From NCBI GenBank assembly GCA_946481735.1, contig CAMLOU010000019.1:1-41447 (forward strand): DNA of 41,447 bases. Direction: 5' to 3'. The translations under genes and the position numbers were made by a program. Below the pieces are notes generated by a model. The model was not told the origin of the DNA, did not search any database, and saw nothing but the letters and a program-made list of their open reading frames with translations. The DNA comes from an uncultured Cellvibrio sp. (GTDB taxonomy: Bacteria; Pseudomonadota; Gammaproteobacteria; Pseudomonadales; Cellvibrionaceae). Position 1 is the first letter of the stretch. Each line of letters begins with the position of its first letter. Positions 25,147 through 34,102 of the stretch are shown one piece after another.

Positions 25147-25527
25147 TCAGGCAACTTGCATAGGAATGGTATTGGTTGTGCGCTCGACACGGTTGTTTTC
25201 ATCGAGATAAACCAGCTTGGGCTTGTAATTGAGCAGCTCCGCCTCGCTATAGTGACCGTAGGTCGCGATGATCACCCGGTCACCCACCTGTACCTTACGC
25301 GCTGCCGCACCATTCATTGAGATGGTCCCGGAGCCCGGCTCGGCCAGAATAATGTAGGTGTGAAAACGCTCACCGTTGTTCACGTTATAGATATCGATTT
25401 GCTCGAACTCACGCAAGCCGGCCAATGCCACCAGGTCGGCATCAATCGCGCAGGAACCGTCGTACCAGAGCTCCGCCTGGGTGACCTTGGCCATGTGCAA
25501 CTTACCTTTCAACATTTGTGAGAGCAT
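25147..25527 (-). CDS. panD: Aspartate 1-decarboxylase
   Basis: Makes beta-alanine for pantothenate. The 126-residue proenzyme has the self-cleavage site YDGSCAID with Gly24-Ser25, the serine becoming the pyruvoyl group. ATG 25527 follows CAGGAGGAG. It lies 38 bp downstream of panC on the same strand, and both supply the same pathway. panB, often in this operon, is not present here. Confidence 0.97.
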   Translation of the reverse strand: MLSQMLKGKLHMAKVTQAELWYDGSCAIDADLVALAGLREFEQIDIYNVNNGERFHTYIILAEPGSGTISMNGAAARKVQVGDRVIIATYGHYSEAELLNYKPKLVYLDENNRVERTTNTIPMQVA

Positions 25528-25565
25528 GACACTCCTCCTGCTTTTGTTATTGGAACTGACGACTG

Positions 25566-26417
25566 TCAGCCCAATACCACTGAAACATTGTCAATTAACC
25601 GGGCACCGCTGGTGTACATGGCACCGAGGATAGTGATGTCGCGATCATCGTGAGCCGCCAACTCCAGGGTATGGCTGTTGCAGATGCTGACGTAGTCCAC
25701 ACGAAACCCAGCGTCTTCAATCTGTTTGCGAGCGGCATCCGCCAAGGCTATAAAATTGGTTTCACCGGCCACAATCCGCTCTTTGATCCAATTCAGGCTG
25801 CGATTCAACTGCACGACCCGCGGCCGCTCGTCCGACGTGATAAATACATTGCGCGAACTCATGGCCAGACCATCAGGTTCACGGACTATATCGCCGGGAA
25901 TAATCCTGACTGGCATACATAAGTCTTCCACCATCCGGCGGATCACCGCCAATTGCTGGAAATCCTTGGTGCCGAACACTGCCGCATCAGGCTGCACAAT
26001 ATTGAATAACTTGGCCACCACGGTGGTCACACCTTCAAAATGGCCCGGCCGGCTGGCGCCGCAAAGCACATCTGTCATGGTAGGCACGATGACACGGGTC
26101 TGCTCGACCATACCATTGGGGTAGATTTCCTTGTCGGAAGGGCAAAACAGGTAATCGCAGTGGGCAGCTTCAAGGCGCGCAGTATCTGCCGCCAGGGTAC
26201 GTGGGTACTTATCCCAATCTTCATTCAACCCAAACTGGAGCGGGTTAACAAAGATACTGGTAACCACCACATCGCAGTGGCGCTGGGCAATCCTCACCAA
26301 TTCGATATGGGCGTCATGCAGATTACCCATCGTGGGCACAAAGCCGATACGCTTGCCCGCTCGACGTTCCTGCTGCAGCGCTTCGCGCAGTGATTGAATG
26401 TGGTGAAACACTTGCAT
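25566..26417 (-). CDS. panC: Pantothenate synthetase
   Basis: Joins pantoate and beta-alanine using ATP. The start at 26417 gives 283 residues, the same as E. coli PanC, beginning [14 protein letters not shown]. Typical motifs are [42 protein letters not shown] and the SSRN loop. An in-frame ATG at 26423 is a possible alternative, and still longer starts are not supported by the family. It is the first gene of a two-gene panCD unit. Confidence 0.96.
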   Translation of the reverse strand: MQVFHHIQSLREALQQERRAGKRIGFVPTMGNLHDAHIELVRIAQRHCDVVVTSIFVNPLQFGLNEDWDKYPRTLAADTARLEAAHCDYLFCPSDKEIYPNGMVEQTRVIVPTMTDVLCGASRPGHFEGVTTVVAKLFNIVQPDAAVFGTKDFQQLAVIRRMVEDLCMPVRIIPGDIVREPDGLAMSSRNVFITSDERPRVVQLNRSLNWIKERIVAGETNFIALADAARKQIEDAGFRVDYVSICNSHTLELAAHDDRDITILGAMYTSGARLIDNVSVVLG

Positions 26418-26557
26418 CGCCATAACGGACACACCCAAACTGTTACCAAAGACCCCACATCCGGGCGCGCGATAATACACTCTTGCGCCGGGTAAGTACA
26501 TTTTTTACCCGTCTTTTCCCTGTCGCAGGTTAGACAGAAAAATTATAGATTGATCAA

Positions 26558-27949
26558 TTAATAACCATCATTCTGGAAATACTCCGGCGCCAGGTTATCG
26601 AAGCGGGTGTATTTACCGATAAACGCCGCCCGACAGGTACCGATTTCACCGTTACGCTGCTTACCGATAATCAATTCCGCAATACCCTTGTCCGGACTGT
26701 CTTCGTTGTAGTACTCATCGCGGTAGATAAACAGGATCACGTCCGCGTCCTGCTCAATCGCACCGGATTCCCGCAGATCCGAGTTCATTGGTCGCTTGTT
26801 GGGACGCTGCTCCACCCCCCGGTTAAGCTGGGAGAGCGCGATCAGCGGACAATCAAATTCTTTGGCAATTGCTTTAAGCGAGCGTGAAATCTCGGAGATT
26901 TCCTGGGTTCGTCCTTCGCTGGAGCCAGCAATCTGCATCAACTGAAGGTAGTCCACCATGATCATGCCGGGATTACCGTGCTCGCGGGCGATGCGCCGCA
27001 CGCGGGCGCGCAATTCCTGGGGACTGAGGCCAGGGGTGTCATCAATAAATAACAGCTTGTCTTTCATCTTGGCCACGGCCGATGACAGCTTGGGCCAGTC
27101 CTCCTCAGTCAGCTTACCGTTGCGCATCCGTCCCTGATCAATACGACCTACCGACGACATCATACGCATGACCATCGCGGCGGAGGGCATTTCCATACTG
27201 AACACAAGTACCGGTCGATTCTGGCTAAACATGGCACTTTCAACGAAATTCAGTGCCAAGGCGGTTTTACCCATAGAAGGACGGGCGGCAAGGATGATCA
27301 ATTCACCCGGCTGCCAACCCGATGTACGGGTATCGAGGTCGGTAATACCCGAGGGCACTCCGGTAATGTCGCTGCCTGAGCGGAACAACTCGTCGATACG
27401 CTGGACAGTGGCTTTCAGCAGGTCATTAACACCCACCAGGCCGCCTTCTTTCGGGCGATCTTCGGCAATTTCCGCGACCCGCTTTTCGGCCAGTTGCAGC
27501 AGGTCGTCGGAATCGAGGCCGGACGGGTTATAGCTGGATTTGCTGATTTCCTGGGCCGCTGCAATCAACTGCCGCAGCGTGGAGCGCTCGCGCACAATGC
27601 GCGCATAGGCGACGATATTCGCGGCGCTGGGTGTGTTGTTGGCCATCTCGACCAAGTAGGCCAGGCCGCCCACACGCTCCAACTGGTCATGGCGATGCAG
27701 TTCTTCCGACAGGGTAATTACGTCCAGCGGTTGGGCGTTTTCCTGCAGGATCTGCATCATCTTGAAGATCTGGCGGTGGTCTTCGCGATAGAAGTCCACC
27801 TCGGAGATCACCTCAAGCACCGCATCCAGGCGCTTGTTGTCGAGCATCAAACCACCCAGAACCGCCTGCTCCGCTTCGATAGAGTGGGGCAAGAGAGTCT
27901 TTTGGGCGACGGCTTCCGCCGACGGCAGTTCAAAGGATGCTTCAGACAT
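26558..27949 (-). CDS. dnaB: Replicative DNA helicase DnaB
   Basis: The hexameric 5'-3' helicase of the replication fork. The N-terminal domain (about residues 20-130) contains HSIEAEQAVLGGLMLDN. The RecA-like domain has Walker A AARPSMGKTALALN and the later motifs MVDYLQLM, ALSQLNR and LRESGAIEQDADVILFIYRDEYY. The length, 463 residues from ATG 27949, is normal, and no intein is present. It follows rplI on the same strand, as in Pseudomonas. An in-frame TTG two codons upstream is not needed. Confidence 0.98.
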   Translation of the reverse strand: MSEASFELPSAEAVAQKTLLPHSIEAEQAVLGGLMLDNKRLDAVLEVISEVDFYREDHRQIFKMMQILQENAQPLDVITLSEELHRHDQLERVGGLAYLVEMANNTPSAANIVAYARIVRERSTLRQLIAAAQEISKSSYNPSGLDSDDLLQLAEKRVAEIAEDRPKEGGLVGVNDLLKATVQRIDELFRSGSDITGVPSGITDLDTRTSGWQPGELIILAARPSMGKTALALNFVESAMFSQNRPVLVFSMEMPSAAMVMRMMSSVGRIDQGRMRNGKLTEEDWPKLSSAVAKMKDKLLFIDDTPGLSPQELRARVRRIAREHGNPGMIMVDYLQLMQIAGSSEGRTQEISEISRSLKAIAKEFDCPLIALSQLNRGVEQRPNKRPMNSDLRESGAIEQDADVILFIYRDEYYNEDSPDKGIAELIIGKQRNGEIGTCRAAFIGKYTRFDNLAPEYFQNDGY

Positions 27950-27991
27950 AGGCAATAAACTACGGAATTATTCGAAAGACTGAAATAAAAA

Positions 27992-28036
27992 ATCGGGCAC
28001 TACAAACAACCCGAAAGGGTGTCGATAGTGCCCGAT
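27992..28036 (-). terminator. Terminator after rplI
   Basis: An 11-bp inverted repeat ATCGGGCACTA / TAGTGCCCGAT encloses an inner ACCC / GGGT hairpin. On the minus strand it is followed by TTTTTATTT. It separates the ribosomal-protein operon from dnaB. Confidence 0.85.
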
Positions 28037-28102
28037 TTCGTCACGCTTGTCAGTATACCCCGGTCCGTCGAGAACCTTGGCGCGCTGCATCAAGTAGCGC
28101 GA

Positions 28103-28549
28103 TTACTCTGCAACCACCGCCAGTTTGACGGTTTGGATGACTTCCGGGTGCAGTTGAACGTCGATGTCGAACTGACCTACTTCGCGCAGCACACCTTCCG
28201 GCAGACGCACTTCAGATTTGGTCACTTCTACGCCGGCAGCAGTAATCGCATCAGCGATGTCGCGAGTACCGATAGAACCGAAGAGTTTGCCCTCGTCGCC
28301 AGCGTTAGCCGCGATGGTGACTGACAATTCAGCCAGTTTGGCAGCACGTGCTTCAGCTTCGGCTTTCTTGGCAGCTGCAGCTGCTTCGAGATCAGCACGA
28401 CGCGCTTCAAACTCAGCGACGTTTTTTGCTGTTGCAGCAACAGCTTTGCCTTGCGGCAACAGGTAGTTACGGCCAAAACCCGCCTTAACGGAAACCTTGT
28501 CACCGATCTTGCCTAATTTACCTACTTTATCGAGCAGAATAACTTCCAT
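28103..28549 (-). CDS. rplI: 50S ribosomal protein bL9
   Basis: The 148-residue protein begins [19 protein letters not shown] and carries [13 protein letters not shown], the bL9 signature, then the long connecting helix and the C-terminal domain. ATG 28549 follows AGAGGG. It is the last gene of the rpsF-rpsR-DUF2232-rplI operon. Confidence 0.98.
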   Translation of the reverse strand: MEVILLDKVGKLGKIGDKVSVKAGFGRNYLLPQGKAVAATAKNVAEFEARRADLEAAAAAKKAEAEARAAKLAELSVTIAANAGDEGKLFGSIGTRDIADAITAAGVEVTKSEVRLPEGVLREVGQFDIDVQLHPEVIQTVKLAVVAE

Positions 28550-28611
28550 CTCGTTTACCCTCTCAGTTTCATTTATCTAACGGGCAGCTGAGCATTGCTT
28601 GTGAGGTTAAG

Positions 28612-29463
28612 CTACAGCTTCGGCTTAAACCGCCCGCGAAAATTCAGCCACGTATCTAAAAACGCCACGATAACCAGCAACTGTGCGACGACATCCAACA
28701 GGAACACCAGCACATAAAACCCGACCAACCATGGCGTACCCATGCGCTTGACTGCGACAAAACGGTGGACAATTGCCACCCCCATGACCAGCAGCGGTAA
28801 CACAAACAGCGTGGCCCAGGAACGGTAATCCGGCGACTGCGTCAGGCAGTAAATGGCTGCTGCCATACAAACAACCGCCTGGAGGCTATTCAAGCGAAAC
28901 TGCTGGAATTCCTCCGCAAAACCGCCGGGGTTGTACAGCGCCGCTTGCCACCAACGCCCGACAATGACGCCGAACAAACTGCCCATGGCCGTGACATAAG
29001 CGATCATGCCGACCACAAACGTCTGGCCAGGCATCTCCACCGTGGACGGCTCCACCTCACTGAACAGCTGTTTGACAAACTCAGCCAGGGAAGCGGTCAG
29101 CTGGGCCAGTAAATCCGGCACCAGCACCAATTGCAGCAAGGCCGCCAGAGTGCTCAACGCCACTAATCCCATCAGGGTATAGGGCCAGGACACACTGTTG
29201 CGCAATATCAGGGCGGTAACATAGGTCACCACTAAACCGCTGATCGCCAGGATCGGCATCAGCGGCTGCATCTGCCCCATCGCCAGGGAAATCAGCATCG
29301 GCAGTAGACCCCATAACAGGATCAATAAGCCATTACCGATTCCTTTGCGCAACGACACCAATGCAATGGTTGCCGGCGTCAGCACGGGTACCGCAGTGCC
29401 CAGTACGGCCACCACAGCAGCTTGCGTGCGGCCGCGCATGATGAACTCAGCCAGCGCACGCAT
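28612..29463 (-). CDS. DUF2232 (YybS-like) membrane protein
   Basis: A 283-residue polytopic membrane protein with about eight hydrophobic helices and no catalytic motif I recognise. A membrane protein of this kind is regularly found between rpsR and rplI in Pseudomonas and relatives, where enterics lack it. It starts 8 bp after rpsR and precedes rplI, so it is in the ribosomal-protein operon. Function is unknown. Confidence 0.85.
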   Translation of the reverse strand: MRALAEFIMRGRTQAAVVAVLGTAVPVLTPATIALVSLRKGIGNGLLILLWGLLPMLISLAMGQMQPLMPILAISGLVVTYVTALILRNSVSWPYTLMGLVALSTLAALLQLVLVPDLLAQLTASLAEFVKQLFSEVEPSTVEMPGQTFVVGMIAYVTAMGSLFGVIVGRWWQAALYNPGGFAEEFQQFRLNSLQAVVCMAAAIYCLTQSPDYRSWATLFVLPLLVMGVAIVHRFVAVKRMGTPWLVGFYVLVFLLDVVAQLLVIVAFLDTWLNFRGRFKPKL

Positions 29464-29471
29464 GGTTAAAC

Positions 29472-29699
29472 TTACTCGTGACTATCAGTGTACGGAATCA
29501 AGGCCAGGTAGCGCGCGCGCTTGATCGCGGACGACAACTGACGTTGATATCTGGCTTTGGTGCCAGTGATACGGCTTGGAACAATCTTGCCGGTTTCGGT
29601 GATATAGGCTTTCAAGGTTTCGATATCTTTGTAGTCGATACGCTTGGTGCCTTCAGCGGTGAAACGGCAGAACTTACGACGACGGAAAAAACGTGCCAT
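29472..29699 (-). CDS. rpsR: 30S ribosomal protein bS18
   Basis: The 75-residue protein [13 protein letters not shown] ... [19 protein letters not shown] is a standard bS18. It pairs with bS6 on the platform of the 30S subunit. It begins 3 bp after the rpsF stop codon, so the two are translated together. Confidence 0.98.
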   Translation of the reverse strand: MARFFRRRKFCRFTAEGTKRIDYKDIETLKAYITETGKIVPSRITGTKARYQRQLSSAIKRARYLALIPYTDSHE

Positions 29700-29702
29700 C
29701 TG

Positions 29703-30149
29703 TTAAACCCCCTGCTCTTGTTCTTCAAGTTCATCGGAATCCATGTCGTCATCATCTGACTCTTCGGTATCCGACTCTTCATCACGACGGTCAGCGCGGG
29801 GCGGACGGGCTTTACGCTCGCGGCCTTCTTTCTCGGCTTTCATGATGATGGATTCTTCGGTGATAGCTTCGTCTTCACGAATCACCAGATTGCGCAGGAT
29901 GGCATCGTTGTAACGGAAGTTGGTGGTCAACTCTTCCAGCACTTCTTCACTGCATTCGATATTCATCAGGATGTAGTGAGCTTTGTGGATTTTGTTGATG
30001 GGGTAAGCCAGTTGGCGACGGCCCCAGTCTTCCAGACGGTGAACAGTACCGCCGCTGGATTTCACAGTAGAGGTATAACGCTCCACCATGCCTGGAACTT
30101 GCTCGCTCTGGTCCGGGTGGACCATGAACACGATTTCGTAATGACGCAT
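29703..30149 (-). CDS. rpsF: 30S ribosomal protein bS6 with a long acidic tail
   Basis: The first 110 residues ([19 protein letters not shown] ...) are a normal bS6 domain. The C-terminal 38 residues turn strongly acidic ([19 protein letters not shown] and more), longer than usual. In E. coli the bS6 tail is lengthened by RimK with glutamates, so a gene-encoded acidic tail is notable. It heads the rpsF-rpsR operon. ATG 30149 follows AAGGAG. Confidence 0.97.
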   Translation of the reverse strand: MRHYEIVFMVHPDQSEQVPGMVERYTSTVKSSGGTVHRLEDWGRRQLAYPINKIHKAHYILMNIECSEEVLEELTTNFRYNDAILRNLVIREDEAITEESIIMKAEKEGRERKARPPRADRRDEESDTEESDDDDMDSDELEEQEQGV

Positions 30150-30162
30150 GTTAGCTCCTTAC

Positions 30163-30215
30163 GGGTTAAAGTCTCCCGCCGATCGCGGTGAGACAAGGAG
30201 AGGCCCGAATAACCC
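30163..30215 (-). promoter_or_regulatory. Candidate S6:S18 leader motif of the rpsF operon
   Basis: In the rpsF 5' leader, GGGTTA (30210-30215) pairs with TAACCC (30163-30168). Between them lies a hairpin GTCTC ... GAGAC with an inner CCGC / GCGG stem, and CCG trinucleotides are present. This arrangement resembles the known S6:S18 autoregulatory leader, in which the bS6-bS18 complex binds its own mRNA. The fit was judged by eye. Confidence 0.55.
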
Positions 30216-30236
30216 CAGGCCAAATGAGGGCGCGCC

Positions 30237-30265
30237 ATTCTAGAGACTTTGCGAAAGCGATGCAA
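30237..30265 (-). promoter_or_regulatory. Promoter of the rpsF operon
   Basis: TTGCAT (30260-30265) and TAGAAT (30237-30242) on the minus strand have an exact 17-bp spacer. The predicted start near 30230 gives a leader of about 80 bases containing the S6:S18-like fold. Confidence 0.7.
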
Positions 30266-30296
30266 GGATGAAAAATAAGCAGGGGAAAAGGGCACT

Positions 30297-30331
30297 GTAG
30301 GTCGTATTAGCCGCAAGGCGTAATCCGACAT
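30297..30331 (+). repeat. Dispersed palindromic repeat, copy 3
   Basis: GTAG is followed by GTCGTATTA (30301-30309), a GC-rich centre GCCGCAAGGCG, and TAATCCGAC (30321-30329). One arm has a single mismatch. It lies between the rpsF promoter and the chitinase terminator, at one end of the accessory block. Confidence 0.85.
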
Positions 30332-30344
30332 TCATAAATAAGAA

Positions 30345-30362
30345 GGGGCGCCTAAGCGCCCC
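30345..30362 (-). terminator. Terminator of the chitinase gene
   Basis: GGGGCGC / GCGCCCC, a 7-bp GC stem with a 4-base loop, lies 18 bp after the chitinase stop. On the minus strand it is followed by TTCTTATTT. Confidence 0.8.
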
Positions 30363-30380
30363 ATCCTGCCAGCAAAAATA

Positions 30381-31973
30381 TTAAGGCAGTGTTTCCAGGA
30401 AAGTTCCCACGGGGATCGAAAAGATACGCCCGTCATTCACATCCCAGTTGATCGACCAGGTCATCACGCCACGAAATTCCGGGTAGGCCCGGCTGGGGAT
30501 CACGGTGTCACAACTGGTCAGGCGAGTCAGGCAATCCACCGCACGGTTGATGTTAGCCGTGGTTGCCTGGCCGGAACCTGCCGCGCGCGGGCCGGAGGGC
30601 AAGCCGAGGGCGACCTGGTCCGCACGCAATCCAGTGAAGTTACCGGCCGAGCCGTAGGCCAGCGGGAAACCTTCGATCAACATCAGGGCCGATGCCACCA
30701 TCATGTCTACCGTGCCCGCCTGGTAAGACTGGGCGGCGTAGGGCGTAGCCAGCCCGCCGTTGTTGTATAACTGCACATGCAACAGATCCAGCTCATTGCG
30801 CAGTTGATCAATCATCGGCAGGTAGGCGCCCCAGATACCGGAATACGCCACATGACCACCCTGCACATAAGGATGTTCGGGCGCCATGGAAACATACAGA
30901 TTGGGGAAGCGGCTATGCAGTTGCTTGATCGCGGATACCATGTTCTGGATCACCGGTGCACCGTGCAGCACCCCCGCCCCGCTCTCCAGGTCTATATCCA
31001 CACCATCGAAGCCATATTCATTGATGATGGCGGCGGTGCTGTTGACGAAGTTGGCGAGGTTGGTGGCATTGTTGAGCGTGACCGTGCCTTTCTCGCCGCC
31101 GTACGACAGCACCACGATCTTGCCTTCCGCCCGCTTGGCCGCGATGTCGGCGATAAATTGGGCTTTGTTCAGTGCGGGATCGAGATTGAAAGCAACGTTG
31201 CCATTACCGGCATCATCCACAAAGGCCACGACAATCACATCCCAGATGTCATCCACATCCGCGAGACGAATAACGCCGCTGCCATTATTGAAGTTGTGCC
31301 AATAGCCGACCAGCGCATGACGCGGCAGCGGACTACTGTCGCCCGGTGCACGGACGCCCCCGGGCATGGATGACGAACTGGAGGAATTGATTACTGAACT
31401 GCTGGAGCTTGACGATGAAGCAAGGCTGCTGGAGCTGGACACGGCACCACAACTGCGCACCAGATCCCAGGCATCATCCCAGTGCATACCGGTACCCGGC
31501 GCGTAGGCCCAGGCTGCCGTCGATGAACACCAACCAGCAATCATGCAACGATATTCACTACCCGCGTTTTGCACCAACTGATTGGCGGAATACGCCGTGC
31601 CAGCCGCATACTGCGGCGACGCGCAATTGCCGCCCACGACGGAAGAGCTACTGCTAGCCACCGAACTGGAAATGACGGACGAAACACTGGATGAAACACT
31701 ACTGGATGACGCAGGAGCGGAGCTGGATGACGTCGCGCCATCACAATTACCTAGTAAATCCCACTCCTGCCACTGGCCGGAATGAGAGGCCGGGTTCTGT
31801 CCCTGGGTCCACCAGTTAGCCTCATAGGCTTTGGCGAGATGTTGTACCTGAGTACCACCGGTATACACACCGGTGCTGGACCAGACAGGCAGGTTAGCGC
31901 AATTGACAGCAAAGCTATTGACCGAAAACACACTCGCACAGACGGCGAGCCATAGCACGATTGGATTTTTCAT
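30381..31973 (-). CDS. Secreted GH18 chitinase with two chitin-binding modules
   Basis: A 530-residue secreted enzyme. Residues 1-22 are a Sec signal peptide (MKNPIVLWLAVCASVFSVNS, cut after FA). Residues 23-78 are a CBM5/12 chitin-binding module (VYTGGTQVQHLAKAYEANWW). A poly-serine linker (80-115), a second CBM-like module with three cysteines (116-176) and another serine linker (177-207) follow. The GH18 domain has the catalytic DGVDIDLE at 323-330 (Glu330 as the proton donor) and KIVVLSYGGE. Serine-rich linkers are typical of Cellvibrio enzymes. The gene has its own terminator and is not obviously linked to the nitrate genes. ATG 31973 follows GAGGA. Confidence 0.95.
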   Translation of the reverse strand: MKNPIVLWLAVCASVFSVNSFAVNCANLPVWSSTGVYTGGTQVQHLAKAYEANWWTQGQNPASHSGQWQEWDLLGNCDGATSSSSAPASSSSVSSSVSSVISSSVASSSSSVVGGNCASPQYAAGTAYSANQLVQNAGSEYRCMIAGWCSSTAAWAYAPGTGMHWDDAWDLVRSCGAVSSSSSLASSSSSSSSVINSSSSSSMPGGVRAPGDSSPLPRHALVGYWHNFNNGSGVIRLADVDDIWDVIVVAFVDDAGNGNVAFNLDPALNKAQFIADIAAKRAEGKIVVLSYGGEKGTVTLNNATNLANFVNSTAAIINEYGFDGVDIDLESGAGVLHGAPVIQNMVSAIKQLHSRFPNLYVSMAPEHPYVQGGHVAYSGIWGAYLPMIDQLRNELDLLHVQLYNNGGLATPYAAQSYQAGTVDMMVASALMLIEGFPLAYGSAGNFTGLRADQVALGLPSGPRAAGSGQATTANINRAVDCLTRLTSCDTVIPSRAYPEFRGVMTWSINWDVNDGRIFSIPVGTFLETLP

Positions 31974-32355
31974 TATTGTTAATCCTCATGATAAACAGGC
32001 GTATTAAACGCCCACGCAAAAAAGCACCGGACCGCATACCCGGACCAGGCCACCTTGACGATCTATCATGCTCTCCTGATTTGGCAGTATTTTTTGTGGT
32101 GCTCGGTTAAGGTAACCGGCCCGCTCAATCCGCTGTGCCAATCAACGAAGACAAAGGAATACCCGACGAGGTTGACCATTCCATCGTCCACCCGAAAACG
32201 TTTGTGGGAGAGATTCCTGCTTGCCTGCGCGCACCGCCGTCGGACACCGGAGAGATATGACCGAGAGCGCTGCTGCAACATTGAGCTGTCTGTATAACAT
32301 GCGAGCGAATTGATGGCAATTTCATCGGTAAAAACCGCGATGCATTTGGCATCCG
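31974..32355. other. Intergenic region between the chitinase and nrtD
   Basis: About 380 bp without a convincing gene. Short open frames on both strands have no family resemblance and no ribosome-binding site. A near-palindrome GGCGTTTAATACGCC (minus strand) and two copies of GGTCCGG lie in the chitinase 5' leader and might be regulatory. A 6-bp hairpin CGGTTA / TAACCG lies near 32104. I see no clear sigma-70 promoter. Confidence 0.5.
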
Positions 32356-33162
32356 TCAGGCAGTCGCCGCCACATCCACCTTGCGCTGCTTTTCATAGAG
32401 GAAACTGAGGACTTGATGGCGGTAATGGTTGTAGGTGGGATCGTCAGCCAGGGTGATGCGATTGCGCGGCCGAGGCAGATCGATATCCAGGATTTCACCG
32501 ATGGTTGCAGAAGGCCCATTAGTCATCATGACGATCCGGTCCGACAACAATACCGCTTCATCCACATCATGGGTAATCATCAGTACGGTATTTTTTAATT
32601 CCGACTGAATGCGCATGACTTCATCCTGTAAGTGCGCGCGGGTCAGTGCATCCAGTGCACCGAAAGGTTCATCCAGTAACAACACCTTCGGTTCCATCGC
32701 CAACGCACGGGCAATGCCCACACGCTGCTTCATCCCACCGGAAATTTCTGCTGGCCGTTTATGCAGCGCATGGTTCATATTCACCATCTCCAGATTCTTT
32801 AAAATCCATTGATGGCGTTCCGCCGCCGACTTGCTGTGTTTGAAGATTTTATTCACCGCAATCGCCACGTTTTCGTACACCGTCAGCCACGGCAAGAGTG
32901 AGTGATTCTGGAAAACGAGGCTGCGATCAGGGCCGGGATCATTGACTTCCTTGCCATCAAGGATCACCACACCGGAGGTCGCGCGCAACAGACCCGCCAC
33001 AATATTCAGCACCGTGGACTTACCGCAACCGGAGTGGCCAATGATGGAAATATACTCGCCTCGCTCCACTTTTAAATTCACGTTTTGTAATACGTGGCTG
33101 GTGAGATCGCCACGTGTAAAATCCATCGCCACCTGTTCAATTTGCAAATAACTGGAAGCCAT
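32356..33162 (-). CDS. nrtD: Nitrate ABC transporter ATP-binding protein
   Basis: The ATPase of the nitrate/nitrite importer. It has Walker A GHSGCGKST, signature ISGGMKQRVGIARAL, Walker B VLLLDEPFGALDALTR and the H-loop MITHDVDEAVLLSDR, in a protein of 268 residues. Full-length resemblance is to NrtD/NasD/CmpD and TauB/SsuB-type ATPases; the neighbouring regulator favours nitrate. There is no NrtC-type ATPase with a fused binding domain. The start ATG 33162 has AGAGGA 7 bases upstream; ATG 33165 and TTG 33168 are alternatives. It begins 21 bp after nrtB. Confidence 0.9.
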   Translation of the reverse strand: MASSYLQIEQVAMDFTRGDLTSHVLQNVNLKVERGEYISIIGHSGCGKSTVLNIVAGLLRATSGVVILDGKEVNDPGPDRSLVFQNHSLLPWLTVYENVAIAVNKIFKHSKSAAERHQWILKNLEMVNMNHALHKRPAEISGGMKQRVGIARALAMEPKVLLLDEPFGALDALTRAHLQDEVMRIQSELKNTVLMITHDVDEAVLLSDRIVMMTNGPSATIGEILDIDLPRPRNRITLADDPTYNHYRHQVLSFLYEKQRKVDVAATA

Positions 33163-33182
33163 CATCAATTCCTCTTGCGCGA

Positions 33183-34070
33183 TTAACTCGCCGATGTACC
33201 GCGGGTAACGCGGTTGCCGATAAATGCCACCATCCGGTCCAGTATAAAACCCACAATGCCGACATAGATCAACGCCAGAATAATGTCGCTGATCAACGAG
33301 GAGTTCCAGGCATCCCAGATAAAAAAGCCGATGCCCACACCACCGATCAACATCTCCGCTGCCACAATCGCCAGCCAGGATAAACCGACACCAATGCGCA
33401 AACCGGAAAAGATATAAGGCGCGGCCGAAGGCAACATCACCTGGCGAAAATATTCAAAACCGTTTAAACGAATTACGCGTGCAACGTTGCGATAATCTTC
33501 TGGAATGTTGCGCACGCCCACCGAGGTGTTGATGATGATGGGCCAGATCGCCGTAATAAAAATAACGAAGATTGCCGAGGGATGACTGTCCTGAAAACCC
33601 GCTAGCGACAGCGGCAACCAAGCCAACGGCGGGACAGTACGCAACACCTGGAAAACCGGATCAAGTCCGCGCATCGCCCAGGTTGATTGACCCACCAGAA
33701 CACCGAGACTGACGCCTGCTATCACCGCCAATAAATAACCGTAAGCGACCCGCTCCAGGCTCGCGAGAATTTGCCAGGCCATACCGACATCGTTACCGCC
33801 GTTGTCGTAGAACGGGTGAACAATCAATTCCCAACTTTGTTCAACCATCGCCGATGCCGATGGCAGGGATGCATCCGGGCCAGAACAGGTTATTTCCCAG
33901 ATCGCTACGAGGATAGTCATTACGATGAGCGGCGGCAAAAAGCGTGAAAGAAGAAAATCCTTCCACTTTCCCGCCGTCTTCGACAAGGATTTTTTTATCA
34001 CCCCGGCATCGGTTTTATTGACTGCCAGCGGCATAGCCGATGCATTATCAATACTGGCTCTGGAATTCAT
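33183..34070 (-). CDS. nrtB: Nitrate ABC transporter permease
   Basis: A 295-residue inner-membrane protein with about six helices and the permease loop motif (EDYRNVARVIRLNGFEYFRQV) that contacts the ATPase. The N-terminal 35 residues are a charged cytoplasmic extension. ATG 34070 is preceded by GGAGGTGATGT. It lies between nrtA (33 bp upstream) and nrtD, forming one operon. Confidence 0.92.
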   Translation of the reverse strand: MNSRASIDNASAMPLAVNKTDAGVIKKSLSKTAGKWKDFLLSRFLPPLIVMTILVAIWEITCSGPDASLPSASAMVEQSWELIVHPFYDNGGNDVGMAWQILASLERVAYGYLLAVIAGVSLGVLVGQSTWAMRGLDPVFQVLRTVPPLAWLPLSLAGFQDSHPSAIFVIFITAIWPIIINTSVGVRNIPEDYRNVARVIRLNGFEYFRQVMLPSAAPYIFSGLRIGVGLSWLAIVAAEMLIGGVGIGFFIWDAWNSSLISDIILALIYVGIVGFILDRMVAFIGNRVTRGTSAS

Positions 34071-34102
34071 ACATCACCTCCGCTTGTCACTGCCATTCAA
34101 CT

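Noticed and set aside
31974..32355. Short open frames of 60-80 codons on both strands upstream of the chitinase
   Set aside because: They overlap each other, lack ribosome-binding sites and show no protein-like composition; treated as non-coding.
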